A stretch of 64,000 nt of DNA, from NCBI GenBank assembly GCA_054661495.1, contig BAAFSQ010000019.1, forward strand, positions 1 through 64,000. The letters are read 5' to 3'. The DNA comes from Zygophlyctis sp. KS116. Lineage: Eukaryota; Chytridiomycota. The notes under the pieces were generated by a model, which searched no databases, was not told the DNA's origin, and saw only the letters and a program-made list of their open reading frames with translations. The position numbers were made by a program, and so were the translations under genes. Positions 1 to 10,590 of the stretch are shown here, piece by piece (positions within the stretch are counted from its first letter, which is position 1; every line of letters starts with the position of its first letter).

Positions 1-696
1 GTTCAAGTTTTTCATTGAGCGCTCCGTTTCCTGACTGTAAAATGCAACATTCCCGCTTATTAGTCCATGATTATGGCAGGTAGAGTTGACAGCAAAGCGA
101 TGCTGCTTAAGATGTCTCCTAGCTATCGGCAGTGCCAAATTGTCTGCCATTTTATAATATCCTACAATCATTTAACAGAAAACTTTTATGTGCAATGGTA
201 GGCCTAGTATACGTAAAATGCTGTTAGTAAATTTTACTACACACTAACTAACTGTTAAAACACACTTGGAAAAATAACAGTTAGCAGTTGGTCAGTACAC
301 TAGGTAGGCCCAATGCATATTTTTACGACGGGAAATAAATTCAGATTATATAGATCTCAAGAACATTATAAATAAACATAAAAACGGATTTATTCCTATG
401 AGGCATTTGGATTTTTTTCAGGTGATCTTCCTCCATCTGAGTCCATAAAATATTCCTGACATGAGGATCAACTAGCATATGACCAACTTCGGAGTTAATG
501 GAGTAATTGAACCTGTTTTGTAATTGGGTTTATCACCCTCATTTCTTACAATAAGGACATTTCCTTTGCAAGCTGCCCCTGTAGGTGAACTTCCAAGTAC
601 ACCCCCTTTGACTGTAGAAGTCAGACCAAGTACGAAACAAAGTTCTGAGTACTATTGGTGTCACGTTTTCAGAGCGCGGCCATAAATTAATCTTTT
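1..696. other. decayed region without a supportable intact gene
   Basis: No complete gene is visible. On the minus strand an ATG at 148-150 opens 50 codons that run off the left edge (starting MADNLALPIARRHLKQHRF). This could be the 5' end of a gene outside the window, but nothing identifies it. Between about 370 and 690 the minus strand holds short open stretches in shifting frames, broken by stops. They lie directly downstream of the transposase fragment at 697-1110 and may be the eroded remainder of that element. I could not match them to a DDE catalytic domain. An imperfect inverted repeat lies at about 192-316. Confidence 0.3.
192..316. repeat. imperfect inverted repeat
   Basis: The arm at 192-212 (GCAATGGTAGGCCTAGTATAC) resembles the reverse complement of 295-316 (GTACACTAGGTAGGCCCAATGC). 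Nearer the centre, TAACTGTTAAAA at about 249-260 pairs with the reverse complement of AAAATAACAGTTA at about 271-283. The arms differ by an insertion of roughly 30 bases on the left. It could be the relic of a small inverted-repeat element or one end of the neighbouring transposon. It was judged by eye only. Confidence 0.35.
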
Positions 697-1110
697 TTAT
701 TCATGAATACTTTGTATAAATCCCGTTTGTTCATTCATGGGAGGCTTCAACTGATGCTTGAATTTTTTATAGCCTTTATTAGTAAGATAGCGATGAACCG
801 TTGAGGGTGATGGAATCACATCATAGCCAGGTAGCTCGGATTTCAGAAGTCCAGGAATTCTTCTGACACCAATTTTAGGTTGATTAGTAACTATTTTAGT
901 AATTTGAAGTCCCATATATGCATCAATCATATTTTTTCGAGATTTTTCTTTGGGTGGCAAGCCAACGTTCTTGAGGAAATCCGAGTACCATGACCTTATG
1001 GTTGAACTTTTTCTACCTAGGACACCAGCAATAGTTGCTGGTTTGTATCCTTTTTCATAGCTGTCAACAATTTGGGCCTTTTCAAAATCAGTAAGCAAAT
1101 TTCTTGGCAT
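697..1110 (-). mobile_element. Tc1/mariner-type transposase N-terminal fragment
   Basis: The ATG at 1108-1110 opens 137 codons. The product has the paired helix-turn-helix layout of Tc1/mariner (IS630-like) transposases: an N-terminal HTH (about residues 7-45, with a GRKSSTIRSWYSDF recognition-helix region) and a second winged-HTH-like part (about residues 75-115, GVRRIPGLLKSEL and PSPSTVHRYLTNKGYKKF). The frame then ends at a stop where an intact transposase would continue for about 200 residues into the DDE/D catalytic domain. No D-D-E catalytic part is readable further downstream, so this copy looks truncated and inactive. No clear terminal inverted repeats or TA target duplication were found. 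The family call rests on domain pattern, not on a database search. Confidence 0.6.
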
Positions 1111-1758
1111 TGAACGTCAGAAGATGAGGAAATTCCCGGACATTTTGTATCGCCGCCATTTTCGCCTTTTTGTTCTACGGTTGAGTCTTGGTTGTTGTCC
1201 GATTTGTGATTTTTGTCTTTTGTGGCAGCTTGATAAGTGCTGATCATGTGTTCTGCAGTATTAAATCTCTCAAGATGCTGAATTTCTGTTGATTTGTTCG
1301 GTAATATATTCGTACGTTAAGAAGCAGCATAATCTAATATAGCACAGATCTGTCGAGTAAATTTGGAGAAATGATACCTTTTTTTTCTTTAATTGCTTTG
1401 GTAGATCAACAGCCAGACTTCTCTTTCTGGGAGAATCGAATGATTTCATATTTGTGCGATGTCTCCTTTTAAGATTTTACTATCGTTTACCTTTGAAACT
1501 GACAATAAGATGCGATCAATGAGAGCTATTTATTACTACCAGCCTTACTTATTACTTCCTTGTTGAAATATATATCAGTTGATACTACTTTCATGGAAAC
1601 AATTTTCATTTAAAAATATAAATTAGCGCATCATTCCTTAAATCACTCTGGAAAGAATGGAAAAATCAATTACTTGGTTTCTGCGGGTAAGAAAATCAGC
1701 CCGAAAATTAATTATTGAGCAGCGTTTTATTCAGAAAACAGACACAAGCATGTATATT
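1111..1758. other. intergenic stretch between transposon fragment and GRP94
   Basis: Apart from a tiny possible two-exon reading frame at 1317-1449 on the minus strand, no gene is supportable. A minus-strand open stretch around 1130-1290 is hydrophilic (HMISTYQAATKDKNHKS) but has no start or domain, and its left half is only another frame of the transposase. The plus strand near 1657-1983 overlaps the 3' end of GRP94 and reads as antisense noise. Confidence 0.4.
1317..1449 (-). CDS. possible tiny two-exon gene, unidentified
   Basis: An ATG at 1447-1449 starts 24 codons (MKSFDSPRKRSLAVDLPKQL, then lysines) ending at a GT-AG candidate intron of 28 bases, 1350-1377, typical in length for this window. 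The next exon adds 11 codons and a stop at 1317. The lysine-rich start resembles the beginning of a nuclear protein, so this may be the head of a gene broken by the transposon insertion further left. The product would be only 34 residues, so chance is a serious alternative. Confidence 0.2.
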
Positions 1759-4171
1759 TCACAGTTCGTCGTGAGTATTTTCGCCTATAGGAACATCATT
1801 CTCGTTTTCATTCAAATCGCCCTTCAATGTATTCCCAGCATCATCGCTAGAATCATGTTTTTTGATTTTAAGATGCTCTTCGAAAATATCATCGACAGTG
1901 TCTCCCACTGTCTCTTTTACATCTTCTGTAGTGGTTTCCTTCTCACTTCCATCAGCATATCCTGCATTATAATCTTCATCTAAAACTGTTTCAATTCCAA
2001 GACTTTTTTTGATTACAGTTTGAATCTTGAGACTAAACTTTTTGAGATTTCTGACAGAGAAACCAGACGCGATCACTGTAGATTCAAATAATACATGGAT
2101 AGTATCTTCTAAGACTTCAGAGTTATCTTCAGCCTTGTTTAACAATTCCAAAATAATCGGATGATTAGGATTAATTTCAAGAGTATACTTTTGACGCATA
2201 TAAAAATCAAACAGTGGATTGCTTTTAGCTGCATGCTGAGACTTCAAAATCTTTTCAGAAGCAGCATCGAGTGCCTGCCCAGAGGCAATCACTGCACACG
2301 GAGAAGAAGAAAGCTGACGAGACACTTTTGCATCACTAATGTATACACTTAATGTACGCTTTAGGCGCTTCAGTAAAGGTTCAAATTTCTTTTTTAACTC
2401 TTTATAGCTTTCCTTGTCTAAAATCAAAATCAAGCAAAATTTACCTTCATCTCCAAGTTTTACTCCACTTTTTGCAATATTTTGCAAGGTGATTTCTTCA
2501 TATCTCTTCAGCATTTCACCTTGAGCCAAATAAGGGTCCAGAGGATCCGTCATATAGAGGACTTCATACCCTTTTGCAAGAATATTCTCCAAATAGGGTA
2601 AATTCTCAATGTCTTTAACGCTTTCCCCGAGAACATAATATATCTGAGGTTGGTCTTTCTTCATTCCTTTAACGTAATCACTTAGAGAAATTAATTTTCC
2701 ACTCTTTGAAGATTGGAACCGTCTAAACATGTTAACATTGCAAAATTACAGGAATGAAATCAACTTTTCATTAACCTTAGAAGACATCTTATTTTCCAAG
2801 AGTCCAGCTTTAATATTTTTCGCAAATTCTTTGTAAAATTTCAAATATTTCTCGTCATCATCCATGAGCCCCTTTATAACATCCAAAATTTTAGCTAGAA
2901 TTTTTTTTTTGATTATTTTCATTTGAGCATTATTCTGCAATGTTTCACGAGATACGTTTAAAGGCAAATCATCAGAATCAATAACACCCTATCCATTAAA
3001 TCCTTTAAATTACCGTTATAAAACTTAAAAATCTTGGTAATAAATCTGTCAAATCATCAGTGATAAACACCCTTCGAACAAAAATCTTTATATTCTTGGC
3101 CGTTCCTGACACAAAAGCCTTCATATCTTCTTGAGAGACTGATGGGATATATAAAAGAGAAGAAAATTCCACATCTCCTTCAGCCCTAAAATGCGAATAC
3201 GCAATTGGATCTTCTTTATCCTTTGAAAACATTTTATAAAAGTCATTATATTCCTCTACAGTCACATCTCCTGGTTTCCTTATCCAAATAGGTTTTTGCT
3301 TATTAACTAAATCCCAATTAAAGACTTTTTTTTCAACGGTTTTTTTCACATCTTCATCCTTTTCCTCGGTTACATCTTCAACATCAGCCTCTTCCTTTTC
3401 AGTCTCTTCCTTTTCAGCCTCTTCCTTTTCAGCTTGCTTATTTTCAACTGTAATAGTACTAGAATCCCATAAATAAATTGGGAATTGAATATACTGACTA
3501 TGAACCTGTATTAAATCTCTTAATTTTTTAGAATCAAGAAATTCTAGAGCATCATCTTTCAAAAACAAGAGAATTTGAGTTCCTCTACCTAGAAGATTAC
3601 CATTTGGATCTGGAGTAATTGTAAAATCTATTATTATAAAGATATCAAATTTACCATTTTGATTTCTTGATTCCCAAATCCATTGTTGTTCATCTTGATT
3701 ACTCTTTGAAATAACTTGAACACGATCAGCAATTAAGAAGACAGAATAAAAACCAACACCAAATTTCCCAATTAAATTTGAAACATTTTCGTTTCCTCCT
3801 TCTAATCGTGACATAAAATCTGCCGTTCCTGATTTAGCAATTGTTCCTAAATTATTTTTTAAATCATCTCTAGTCATTCCTATCCCAGAGTCTGTAATTG
3901 TAATAATTTTAAATTTATGATCCACTGAAATCGTAATATTAAGATCCTTATTAGCGCCTAAAGCTTCAGGATCAGATAGACTCATAAATCTTATTTTATC
4001 TAGAGCGTCAGAAGCGTTAGAAATCAATTCTCTTAAAAAAACATCCCGTGACTTGTACAATGAATTAATAAGTATATTCATCAGTTTATTGACCGAGGCG
4101 TCAAAGGCGAATCGTTCTTCCGAAGCATAAACGGCTGTAAGCAAGAGTAGCACAAGACTGTATATTCTCAT
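1759..4171 (-). CDS. HSP90B1: endoplasmin (GRP94), ER-resident Hsp90 chaperone
   Basis: ATP-dependent chaperone of the ER lumen. The exons, in transcript order, are 4171-3014, 2988-2750 and 2722-1759, with introns of 25 and 27 bases; together they close a 786-residue frame. The sequence shows a signal peptide (MRIYSLVLLLLTAVYASE), the Hsp90 ATP-binding fold (ELISNASDALDKIR, about residues 48-61; DSGIGM, about 94-99; GKFGVGFYSVFL), an acidic EKEEA-repeat linker (about residues 250-275), the middle domain (VNVSRETLQ type, here PLNVSRETLQ) and a C-terminal acidic tail ending HDEL, an ER-retrieval signal common in fungi. Length matches the GRP94 family (about 780-830). The neighbouring gene at 4482 is divergent, so the two may share the 310-bp intergenic space. 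Identification is secure. Confidence 0.96.
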
Positions 4172-4481
4172 TCCAGAAGTTTCCTATGGGAGTAGGCCGC
4201 AAGCGTAGGCATATCATGGTCTGATGTGGCTTTAGTCTATATTATTGACAATTTACAATGGATTAAACCGCTTAACTCTTGTGAATCACGACCAAATCAT
4301 TCGGACGGACGGCCACTCAGTTCTGACGGTCGGCAATGGACAATGCATTAAGAGTAATGGAATATCTACAGGACATCTTTATCATTACAAATAGAATAGC
4401 ATGTAATTACAGGGATAAATCCTCACAAAAGATGAGATCACTCAAACGTCATTCGCTGCAACGTAATTTCCCGGAAAGGAA
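4172..4481. promoter_or_regulatory. divergent intergenic region, GRP94 / CFAP210-like
   Basis: This 310-bp spacer separates two divergent starts and must hold both promoters. I see a short GGAC-rich patch (CATTCGGACGGACGGCC, about 4297-4313) but no TATA box or other motif I would defend. Confidence 0.4.
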
Positions 4482-6058
4482 ATGAAAGAGTAAGCAGTAA
4501 ACTTGTTTAAATTATAGATCGGCAACTGTTATAAATGCATTGGATCTAAAACAGATTTATCAGGCGATTGATGGAAAAGATATGCAGTCGCAAGTTGGTT
4601 CATACTTGCTGGAAGATGTACTAAGAAATTTATAAATATTAGAAAAAAATTAGACAATTGGCATCAAAAGAAAGAGTCAAGAATTGGGATAATACTGTTT
4701 CCGGACAATGTAGAAAAAGATTAGAAAGAAGAGCTCAAAAGTTGTTGCAAGAAGAAGAGCAAAGACGAGAATTGGATGAAATATTTGCAAAAGAAACTAA
4801 AATTAGAGATCAACAAATTATTGATAAAACTAAACAATTACAGTATGTTGGATCTGATTTGGTTAAAAATTTTCATTCTAGATTGGTTTTACTAGAAGTT
4901 TTACAAGAAAGAGATTTACAAATTGAAAGAAAAAAGAATAAGGGATCTTCAGACTCAAATTTAGATGTAATATACTCTAAAATGTCTTTGGAAAAATTAA
5001 AAAATGAATTACAAGAAGAAAAAATTCAAAAAGAATGTAAAAAGGCTGCAAAAGTGGAAATCGCAAAAGAACAATTACAGCAGTACAAGAAAAAACTTGA
5101 TTTAAAAAAAGCTGAAAGAGAATCTTTTCTACTTGAAGGTCAAAAAATTGCAGAGTTGGATCAAAATTATAAATCTTTACAAAAAGAACAAGACTCTAAA
5201 AAAAGAGAAAAGGCAGTGTCGCTTCGAAATGAACTAGATGATATGAAAAAACAAGTTATTCAAAGAAAAGAAGCCCAAAGAATTTCAGACTTGGAATATG
5301 AAGAAAAAATTAATGCCTGGAAAACTCGTAAAGATCTACAAAATCAGAAAAAGAAGGAGTTATCGGATAAATGGTTCAGCGAAGGGCTTAACCGTAGTTT
5401 AGCCTTGGGAGAAACTCAGCATTTAATATCTAGTAATGCAGATGCAAAACTTCATGAACAAATTACTCTTCGAGTTAAAGAACGAGACTCCAAAGCTTTA
5501 AAAGAGTCTGCTGAAGTTTTAACCAGAAAACAAAAACGTCAGGCTGAAATTAAACAATTTTATTCAGCGTATATGAAGAACAAGGACGAAAAAAAGGTTT
5601 TGAAAAAGGAAGCAGATAAGAAAGAATTGGAAGCTCATATTAAATTAAGAGATGATTATTTAGCACAAAAAGAAGCAGTCAAATCAGAAAAACTAAATTC
5701 AGGAAAAACTCTACAATCTTTCCACAAATCTCAAATTCTTTCAAACGAAGCTGCTAAATCTGCACGCTTTGAATCAGAAAAAGCGCAAGGGACTTACCAA
5801 TCTAAATTGGCCAATACAGAGACTGAAACACTAAAACACTATATGATTGCTGTGTCTAAAGAACCATGGGCAGCCTCTAACCCCCGACTCCTGGCATTTA
5901 TTAAAGACGAAGTCTCAGAAAAGCCTAGGGTTCCTCGACTTGCAGAAAAGTATAGGGTTGACACAACCTCTAGACTAGGCTTTGACACCAAGTATCAGGG
6001 TTGTGATTTCTTGAGAACCAATCCGATTGTAACTGGAAATGCTGTTTTATATAAATGA
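4482..6058 (+). CDS. CFAP210: CFAP210 (CCDC173)-like ciliary coiled-coil protein
   Basis: Predicted axonemal protein; CFAP210 is known as a microtubule inner protein of doublets. Proposed exons are 4482-4489, 4518-4617 and 4643-6058 (introns 28 and 25 bases), giving 507 residues, close to the animal protein (about 550). The large exon has no in-frame ATG near its start. The two short upstream exons supply one, and their product (ATVINALDLKQIYQ...) matches the family's N-terminal helix. Family signature: VKNWDNTVSGQCRKRLERR, then VKNFHSRLVLLEVLQERDLQIE, followed by continuous charged coiled coil (trichohyalin/plectin-homology type) to about residue 420. The 3' end overlaps the next gene's first ATG by 20 bases. 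The family call is good; the first exon is less certain. Confidence 0.75.
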
Positions 6059-6466
6059 TTTGAAGAGACTTGAGATTATAAAATCAAAGATATCTTTTGA
6101 CTACAAATTTAATTCCAATGTGACTGTACAATTGAAAAAATTTTCATTGAAATCAAGCATAATTTATTTATTAGAAAATGAATCTCTGGAACTAATATAT
6201 TCACCATCTGGAGTGTGTGAATCGAGGAATTTTGTAGAAATTTTGTCAAAATTAAGATATTCTCTTCAAAAGTCATTGGTGCTAAATGTATAAGTCTTAG
6301 GTTTAATATTTAGGGTTATTTATTTCTTGAAAATTTTACTGGTGCAGAACTGAAATATTATCCAATTGGAAAGAATATAATATTGGAGACAGAGTCTCTA
6401 GATCTTACAGAAGAAAAAGGTTATAATTCACTATATGATTTAGCAATTTCAGAATCATTAATTTGA
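6039..6466 (+). CDS. small two-exon gene of unknown function
   Basis: Exons 6039-6287 and 6314-6466 flank a 26-base GT-AG intron (6288-6313) and encode 133 residues. The reading frame is kept across the intron and ends at TGA 6464-6466. The product is mixed helix and strand with no signal peptide, membrane segment or recognisable motif (for example SGVCESRNFVEILSKLRYSL in exon 1 and GYLFLENFTGAELKYYPIGK in exon 2). The start ATG lies inside the last 20 bases of the CFAP210-like gene and the 3' end overlaps the convergent HIG1 gene by 46 bases, so the gene is packed on both sides. An upstream non-overlapping start is not available. I do not recognise the family. Confidence 0.5.
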
Positions 6467-6741
6467 CCTTTAGATTTTTGATTAGAATTTACATAAATTT
6501 GCATTGCAAGTGCAGACAAACCAAAAGTCTGAGCTCCTAATCTAAGTCTTTGAGAAACTTGAAATCCTAGTTTATCATTTCTTAATAGATTTTTTAACAT
6601 TGACCCCATGGCTCCAATAGTAAATAGCAGTGCAATAGGTACAAATGGATTTTCATAGCATTTTCTCTTGAGTTTTTTCAAGAATGTTTCTTCCATTGCA
6701 GGATTTTGGTTGGCCACAAACGTAGACATAGACCAGGACAT
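6421..6741 (-). CDS. RCF1: HIG1-domain protein, respiratory supercomplex factor (Rcf1-like)
   Basis: A single exon encodes 106 residues. The HIG1 signature spans about residues 28-85: ENPFVPIALLFTIGAMGSM forms the first membrane helix after a basic stretch, and RLRLGAQTFGLSALAMQIYV contains the family Q-x3-R/L-rich loop and second helix. HIG1 proteins sit in the inner mitochondrial membrane and help assemble or regulate cytochrome bc1-oxidase supercomplexes. Length (fungal Rcf1 is about 150, animal HIGD1 about 95) fits either subtype; the C-terminal tail is short. The stop lies inside the convergent unknown gene (46-bp overlap). Confidence 0.85.
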   Translation of the reverse strand: MSWSMSTFVANQNPAMEETFLKKLKRKCYENPFVPIALLFTIGAMGSMLKNLLRNDKLGFQVSQRLRLGAQTFGLSALAMQIYVNSNQKSKGQINDSEIAKSYSEL

Positions 6742-6876
6742 AGTAGAATTTGCGTGATTAATATTCTAGTGATTCAAGTGATTCAAGTGATTGTCACAGT
6801 GATTTGATTGTAAATAATAAATTTAAATTGATTTCATGAGATTGAGTTGATTCTACAAAATAAATTCCCGATTGTG

Positions 6877-9800
6877 ATGCAGTCTGAGATTCTATCAAGA
6901 CTTAAATTGAATCAAGAGGAATTGTCCAGACTCAGATTAGCAAATGCAGAAAAGACAATTAGAAATCATGGTCTAGAAGAGTCGACAAGATCTAAAAGGA
7001 AAATTGACGATTTGCCATTGAATTTACCAATTGCAGATCATAATGATATTTATTTACAGTTTAATAGTCTTAAAAACGATTATCTAAAGACTGGGAAGAC
7101 ATCAAAAAGAGTCTTGGATGAATTTAAAAAATTAGAAAATCAAGTATTGCAGCTACAGGATCCAGAATTTAATACAAAAGATGGACTGGAGGAGGATGAT
7201 TTGGCAGAGATCAAACGGAAACATGCAAAAGAAATGCTGATTATAAAAAATCAAAAGGAATTGTTGCTACAAAAACTAGAAATTCAGAAATTAATCAAGT
7301 ATTTTTCTTATTATTCATCTAATAGAGAAATTGGGCCTGGAATAGATACAGCTTCAGGTGCATTTGGTTTTACAACTCTACCAGAAATTGGTGCTTCCAA
7401 TAATATAGTGGCTAATTTAAATCCAAATAATGCAGACGTTAAGTCAACACTCGTAAATACTGATACAAATTACACGCTTCCACTCACAAAGTCACTTCCG
7501 CAAATCAATAACAATGTAAAAAGAGATACTGAAATGGAATTTACTATTGAAAAGGGGCTATTTGGATTCATGTAATTTTTAGAATTTAAGAGATACAGAG
7601 ATTCAATCGTTGGACTCTCAAAAAGTTTAGACGATTATGATGTAAATTGTACTTTTGGGGTTTTTGAAGGTGCAGAGTCGAGGTAATTTAGAAAATTAAG
7701 TAGTAGAGGAGATTTAGAATTCATCTCTGATAAGAGGAATATAAATAGTTTAGCGGTTTTACAGAAATCTTTTAATTTAGATGTACTACCAATTAGGAAT
7801 TTTAGATTAATTTTGGAATTTAGAGCTCAAGATCCGAATTCTAGGAATGCACGGGACGTGATCTTGATTGGATGGACTTGTTTGGATTTATTTAATGAAA
7901 AATTTCAGCCAGATCTTGGAAAATGGTACTTTACTTTGCTAAATCAAGGTTGTTGCCATTATTTAGACCGCCATTGGATTTTAATATTTCTACAAATCAT
8001 TTATATTCTACAGGGCAAACTGTGTCTGGTGTAAATGTGGTTTTCTATTTAGTAGACAAACTAAAAAAGTTTTTTAAAGGGAATAAGGTGCCATTGGATG
8101 AAAAGATTGGGGCAGAATTGAAAAAGTATCCTTTTGCAGCGGTAGAACCAACCATTTAATTTTAGAAAGGATTAGAATTCTATGCAAATTCTGATAAGCC
8201 AAGGAAAAAGGGTGGACAAAAAAAGGAACAGATTATACAAAACGTAAAAACTGGCCAAAATATAGTTCAAAGCGCTATATCAATCAATAGAAATTTAAAA
8301 GATTTGGTCGCTGAACTTATCAATATTGAATTAAATTCGGATAAAAAGGCTAAAAAGGCTTGGAAAGCAGGAGACAATTCTAATATAAAGAACGCAGGGT
8401 ACTTTTTAAATCTTATATTTAGTGTCGGATTTCAAATCGAAGAGATTAGGAATTTACTTCCTACAGTGTCCTTACCAAAGATACGTTTTAAAGTTGCAGA
8501 AGTTTTTGAGGAAGTTGTGGAATTTGATCAAGAGCCTACCCATACTATTACCACGGAAGAAGCAGAGGTAATCATTCCCGAGACTTATATTTTAAGCCAG
8601 GAATTGATGATTCTTCATATGGATTTCCTTCTCAAGCATTTGTTGAGCTCCATGATCTTCCTTTAAGTCTGTTCAAGAAAGTATATATTGAAATCTTGGA
8701 CGTAATTATTTCCTTTAATCGACATAGGGAGCGGCTGTTGTTGCATCTGCGGAGATACCATTATGTAAAGAAGTTGGACAGTCAGTTGAACTTAATGAAG
8801 GAAATCACCGCCTAACTTTAGTCCGAAAGGCAAATTCAAACTTAGTTGGAAGTTCTGCAACTATTTCGATGAAGATTTATAATCCTATTAATGGCCGACC
8901 TGAGGAATTCAAGGTATCATTTTGTCTTTTCAATAGCTTTTAGTTTGCATCCAAAGTGGGAACGAAACCAATCCCTGAAGGCGCTTGGATATCGGTGGTT
9001 AATAATCCTCCATCAGGGCAAGAAAACCACTTCAGGCCAGGGGATGGAATTGCGATATATCTTGATGCTGCTCGATATTTGCCAGAAAATGTAGGACCCA
9101 CACGAGTTGTTTTTAGAATTTTTAATCAATCCAAGAAAGTTTCAAAGACAGATTATCAAACTAAGCTGGATCTAGAGGATTCTATCTGTAATCCAGAATA
9201 CGAGGTATGTTTTGATCAATTTGAACATGCAATAGTTTTCCACAATTTTTGAAAAATCTTATCTAGATTCAACGGCTTTTCTTGCTTTAAAAGTTTATAC
9301 GCTGCTGGAAGATAGAAGTAAAGCTCTTGTTGGATATGCTTCTATACCGCTGCTGATTCCTGACTCTGATAATAAAAAAGATAAAAGGTTTTTTGTAAAT
9401 GAAGGTGGTCATCAAATACCGCTGCTTCTAAGTTCTTCTCCAACAGAAAAAAGAAGGTAATTAAATTAATTAAAACAATTCATAGGATGCCTTGTTCATC
9501 ACTTTTAATGCGGCTGGTGCGTATCCCCGCAAACAAACTAAAAGGTAAGCTTTCTAAGAAATATATGACAAATTAGATACCGAGATTCTCAAAGTCCATT
9601 CAATTCCTAGATATTCAGATCGCATTTATGATTCGAGCTCGTGTGTTCCTAATATTTATGAAGAGCGACTCTTTTATTACGTATTCACTGAGAGAAAGGC
9701 GATTCAACTAAAAGACAAGCTCGCTGAAAAAGAAACAATTCAGACGGTATGTTTTGAACTTTCTAATTTTAGCTGTCGCGAAGGCTTCCTTCTAGCTTTG

Positions 9801-10554
9801 ATGAGGATTTACCACTTATAGATAGATCCTTTGTGGTAGCATATGATCCTAATGCAGGTTTTAGAATCAGCATAGATATTGCAATTAATTGTCCTTCTAA
9901 ATTCCCAACATTTGCCACATTATCTTTAATATCTAGTTTGGAGAGGAGTGATAGCGATTTGAAATTCATGCTGAAGCTTGATTATAATTCAAGCGTGAAT
10001 TCTCCAAAATGGTTAGATGGATACCAGGTATTTTTCTGAGATAATGAATTTAGTGGTATAGATGGAGTAAATTTGATCCGAACATGTTTGTTATCGTTCA
10101 GTTAGTTCAAATTGATGTTGCTAAAAATGTGCTGATTCCTGAAGGATGGACTGTGATCCCCATTTTTAAGAATGGAACAAATTATGTTTCTTTGGGAAAC
10201 TTTCAGTTTCCTGTAATGAAAGGTCAATGCCTTAAGCGGATGATTGCACGAATGAAGAAAAAGGGAGTAGAGGATGCATTGCTTGATCTCATAGAAAGTG
10301 AAGAAATACGCCTTAGCAAAGGGTGTCTTAATATACGGCTATGTGATGGCAGAAGAATGGAAGAGCTTCCAGTGGAAACCCCAGTGGAATTGAATGAAAT
10401 TTCGCAGATGCTGAACCTTAGGCTGGTTAACAACCTTCGCTCTTCATCAACGATCAGTTCTTTGATTCCCAAATCCAGTAACAGGTCAGAATTTGAAGCC
10501 AAAACTATCAAGATTTTAAATGAAGTAATTATAAGTAATTCTTATATTGTATAG
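6877..10554 (+). CDS. CCDC17: CCDC17-like coiled-coil and C2-type protein
   Basis: Thirteen exons: 6877-7571, 7599-7682, 7707-7925, 7949-8141, 8166-8567, 8597-8701, 8728-8913, 8944-9204, 9236-9456, 9486-9544, 9577-9746, 9773-10027, 10054-10554. All 12 introns are 23-32 bases and the frame closes exactly to 1,116 residues, which supports the model. The N-terminal 200 residues are charged coiled coil (KNQKELLLQKLEIQKLIKYF). The rest is beta-rich and C2-like in several blocks (FGFIDSIVGL, GKWLLPLFRPPLDFN, DGIAIYLDAARYLPENVGPT, VVAYDPNAGFRISIDIAIN). The block with DAARYLPENVGPTRVV resembles the C-terminal half of CCDC17, a protein tied to ciliated cells. The animal protein is about half this length, so this may be the fuller ancestral form. 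The start ATG at 6877 is the first in frame. Confidence 0.65.
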
Positions 10555-10590
10555 AATATTCGATCTATCAAGCAAGTATAATCACAAAAT

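Noticed and set aside
1017-1247. 76-residue minus-strand frame overlapping the transposase
   Set aside because: Its C-terminal half is simply the transposase gene read in another frame, and no domain is visible.
1657-1983. Plus-strand 108-residue hydrophobic frame
   Set aside because: Antisense to the acidic GRP94 C-terminal exon; hydrophobicity is the expected mirror of Glu/Asp codons.
4658-4660. TTG as start of the CFAP210-like protein
   Set aside because: Spliced upstream exons provide an ATG and family-like N-terminal residues; TTG starts are not expected for a nuclear gene.
10224-10511. Minus-strand frame inside the CCDC17-like last exon
   Set aside because: Antisense shadow of a well-supported exon.
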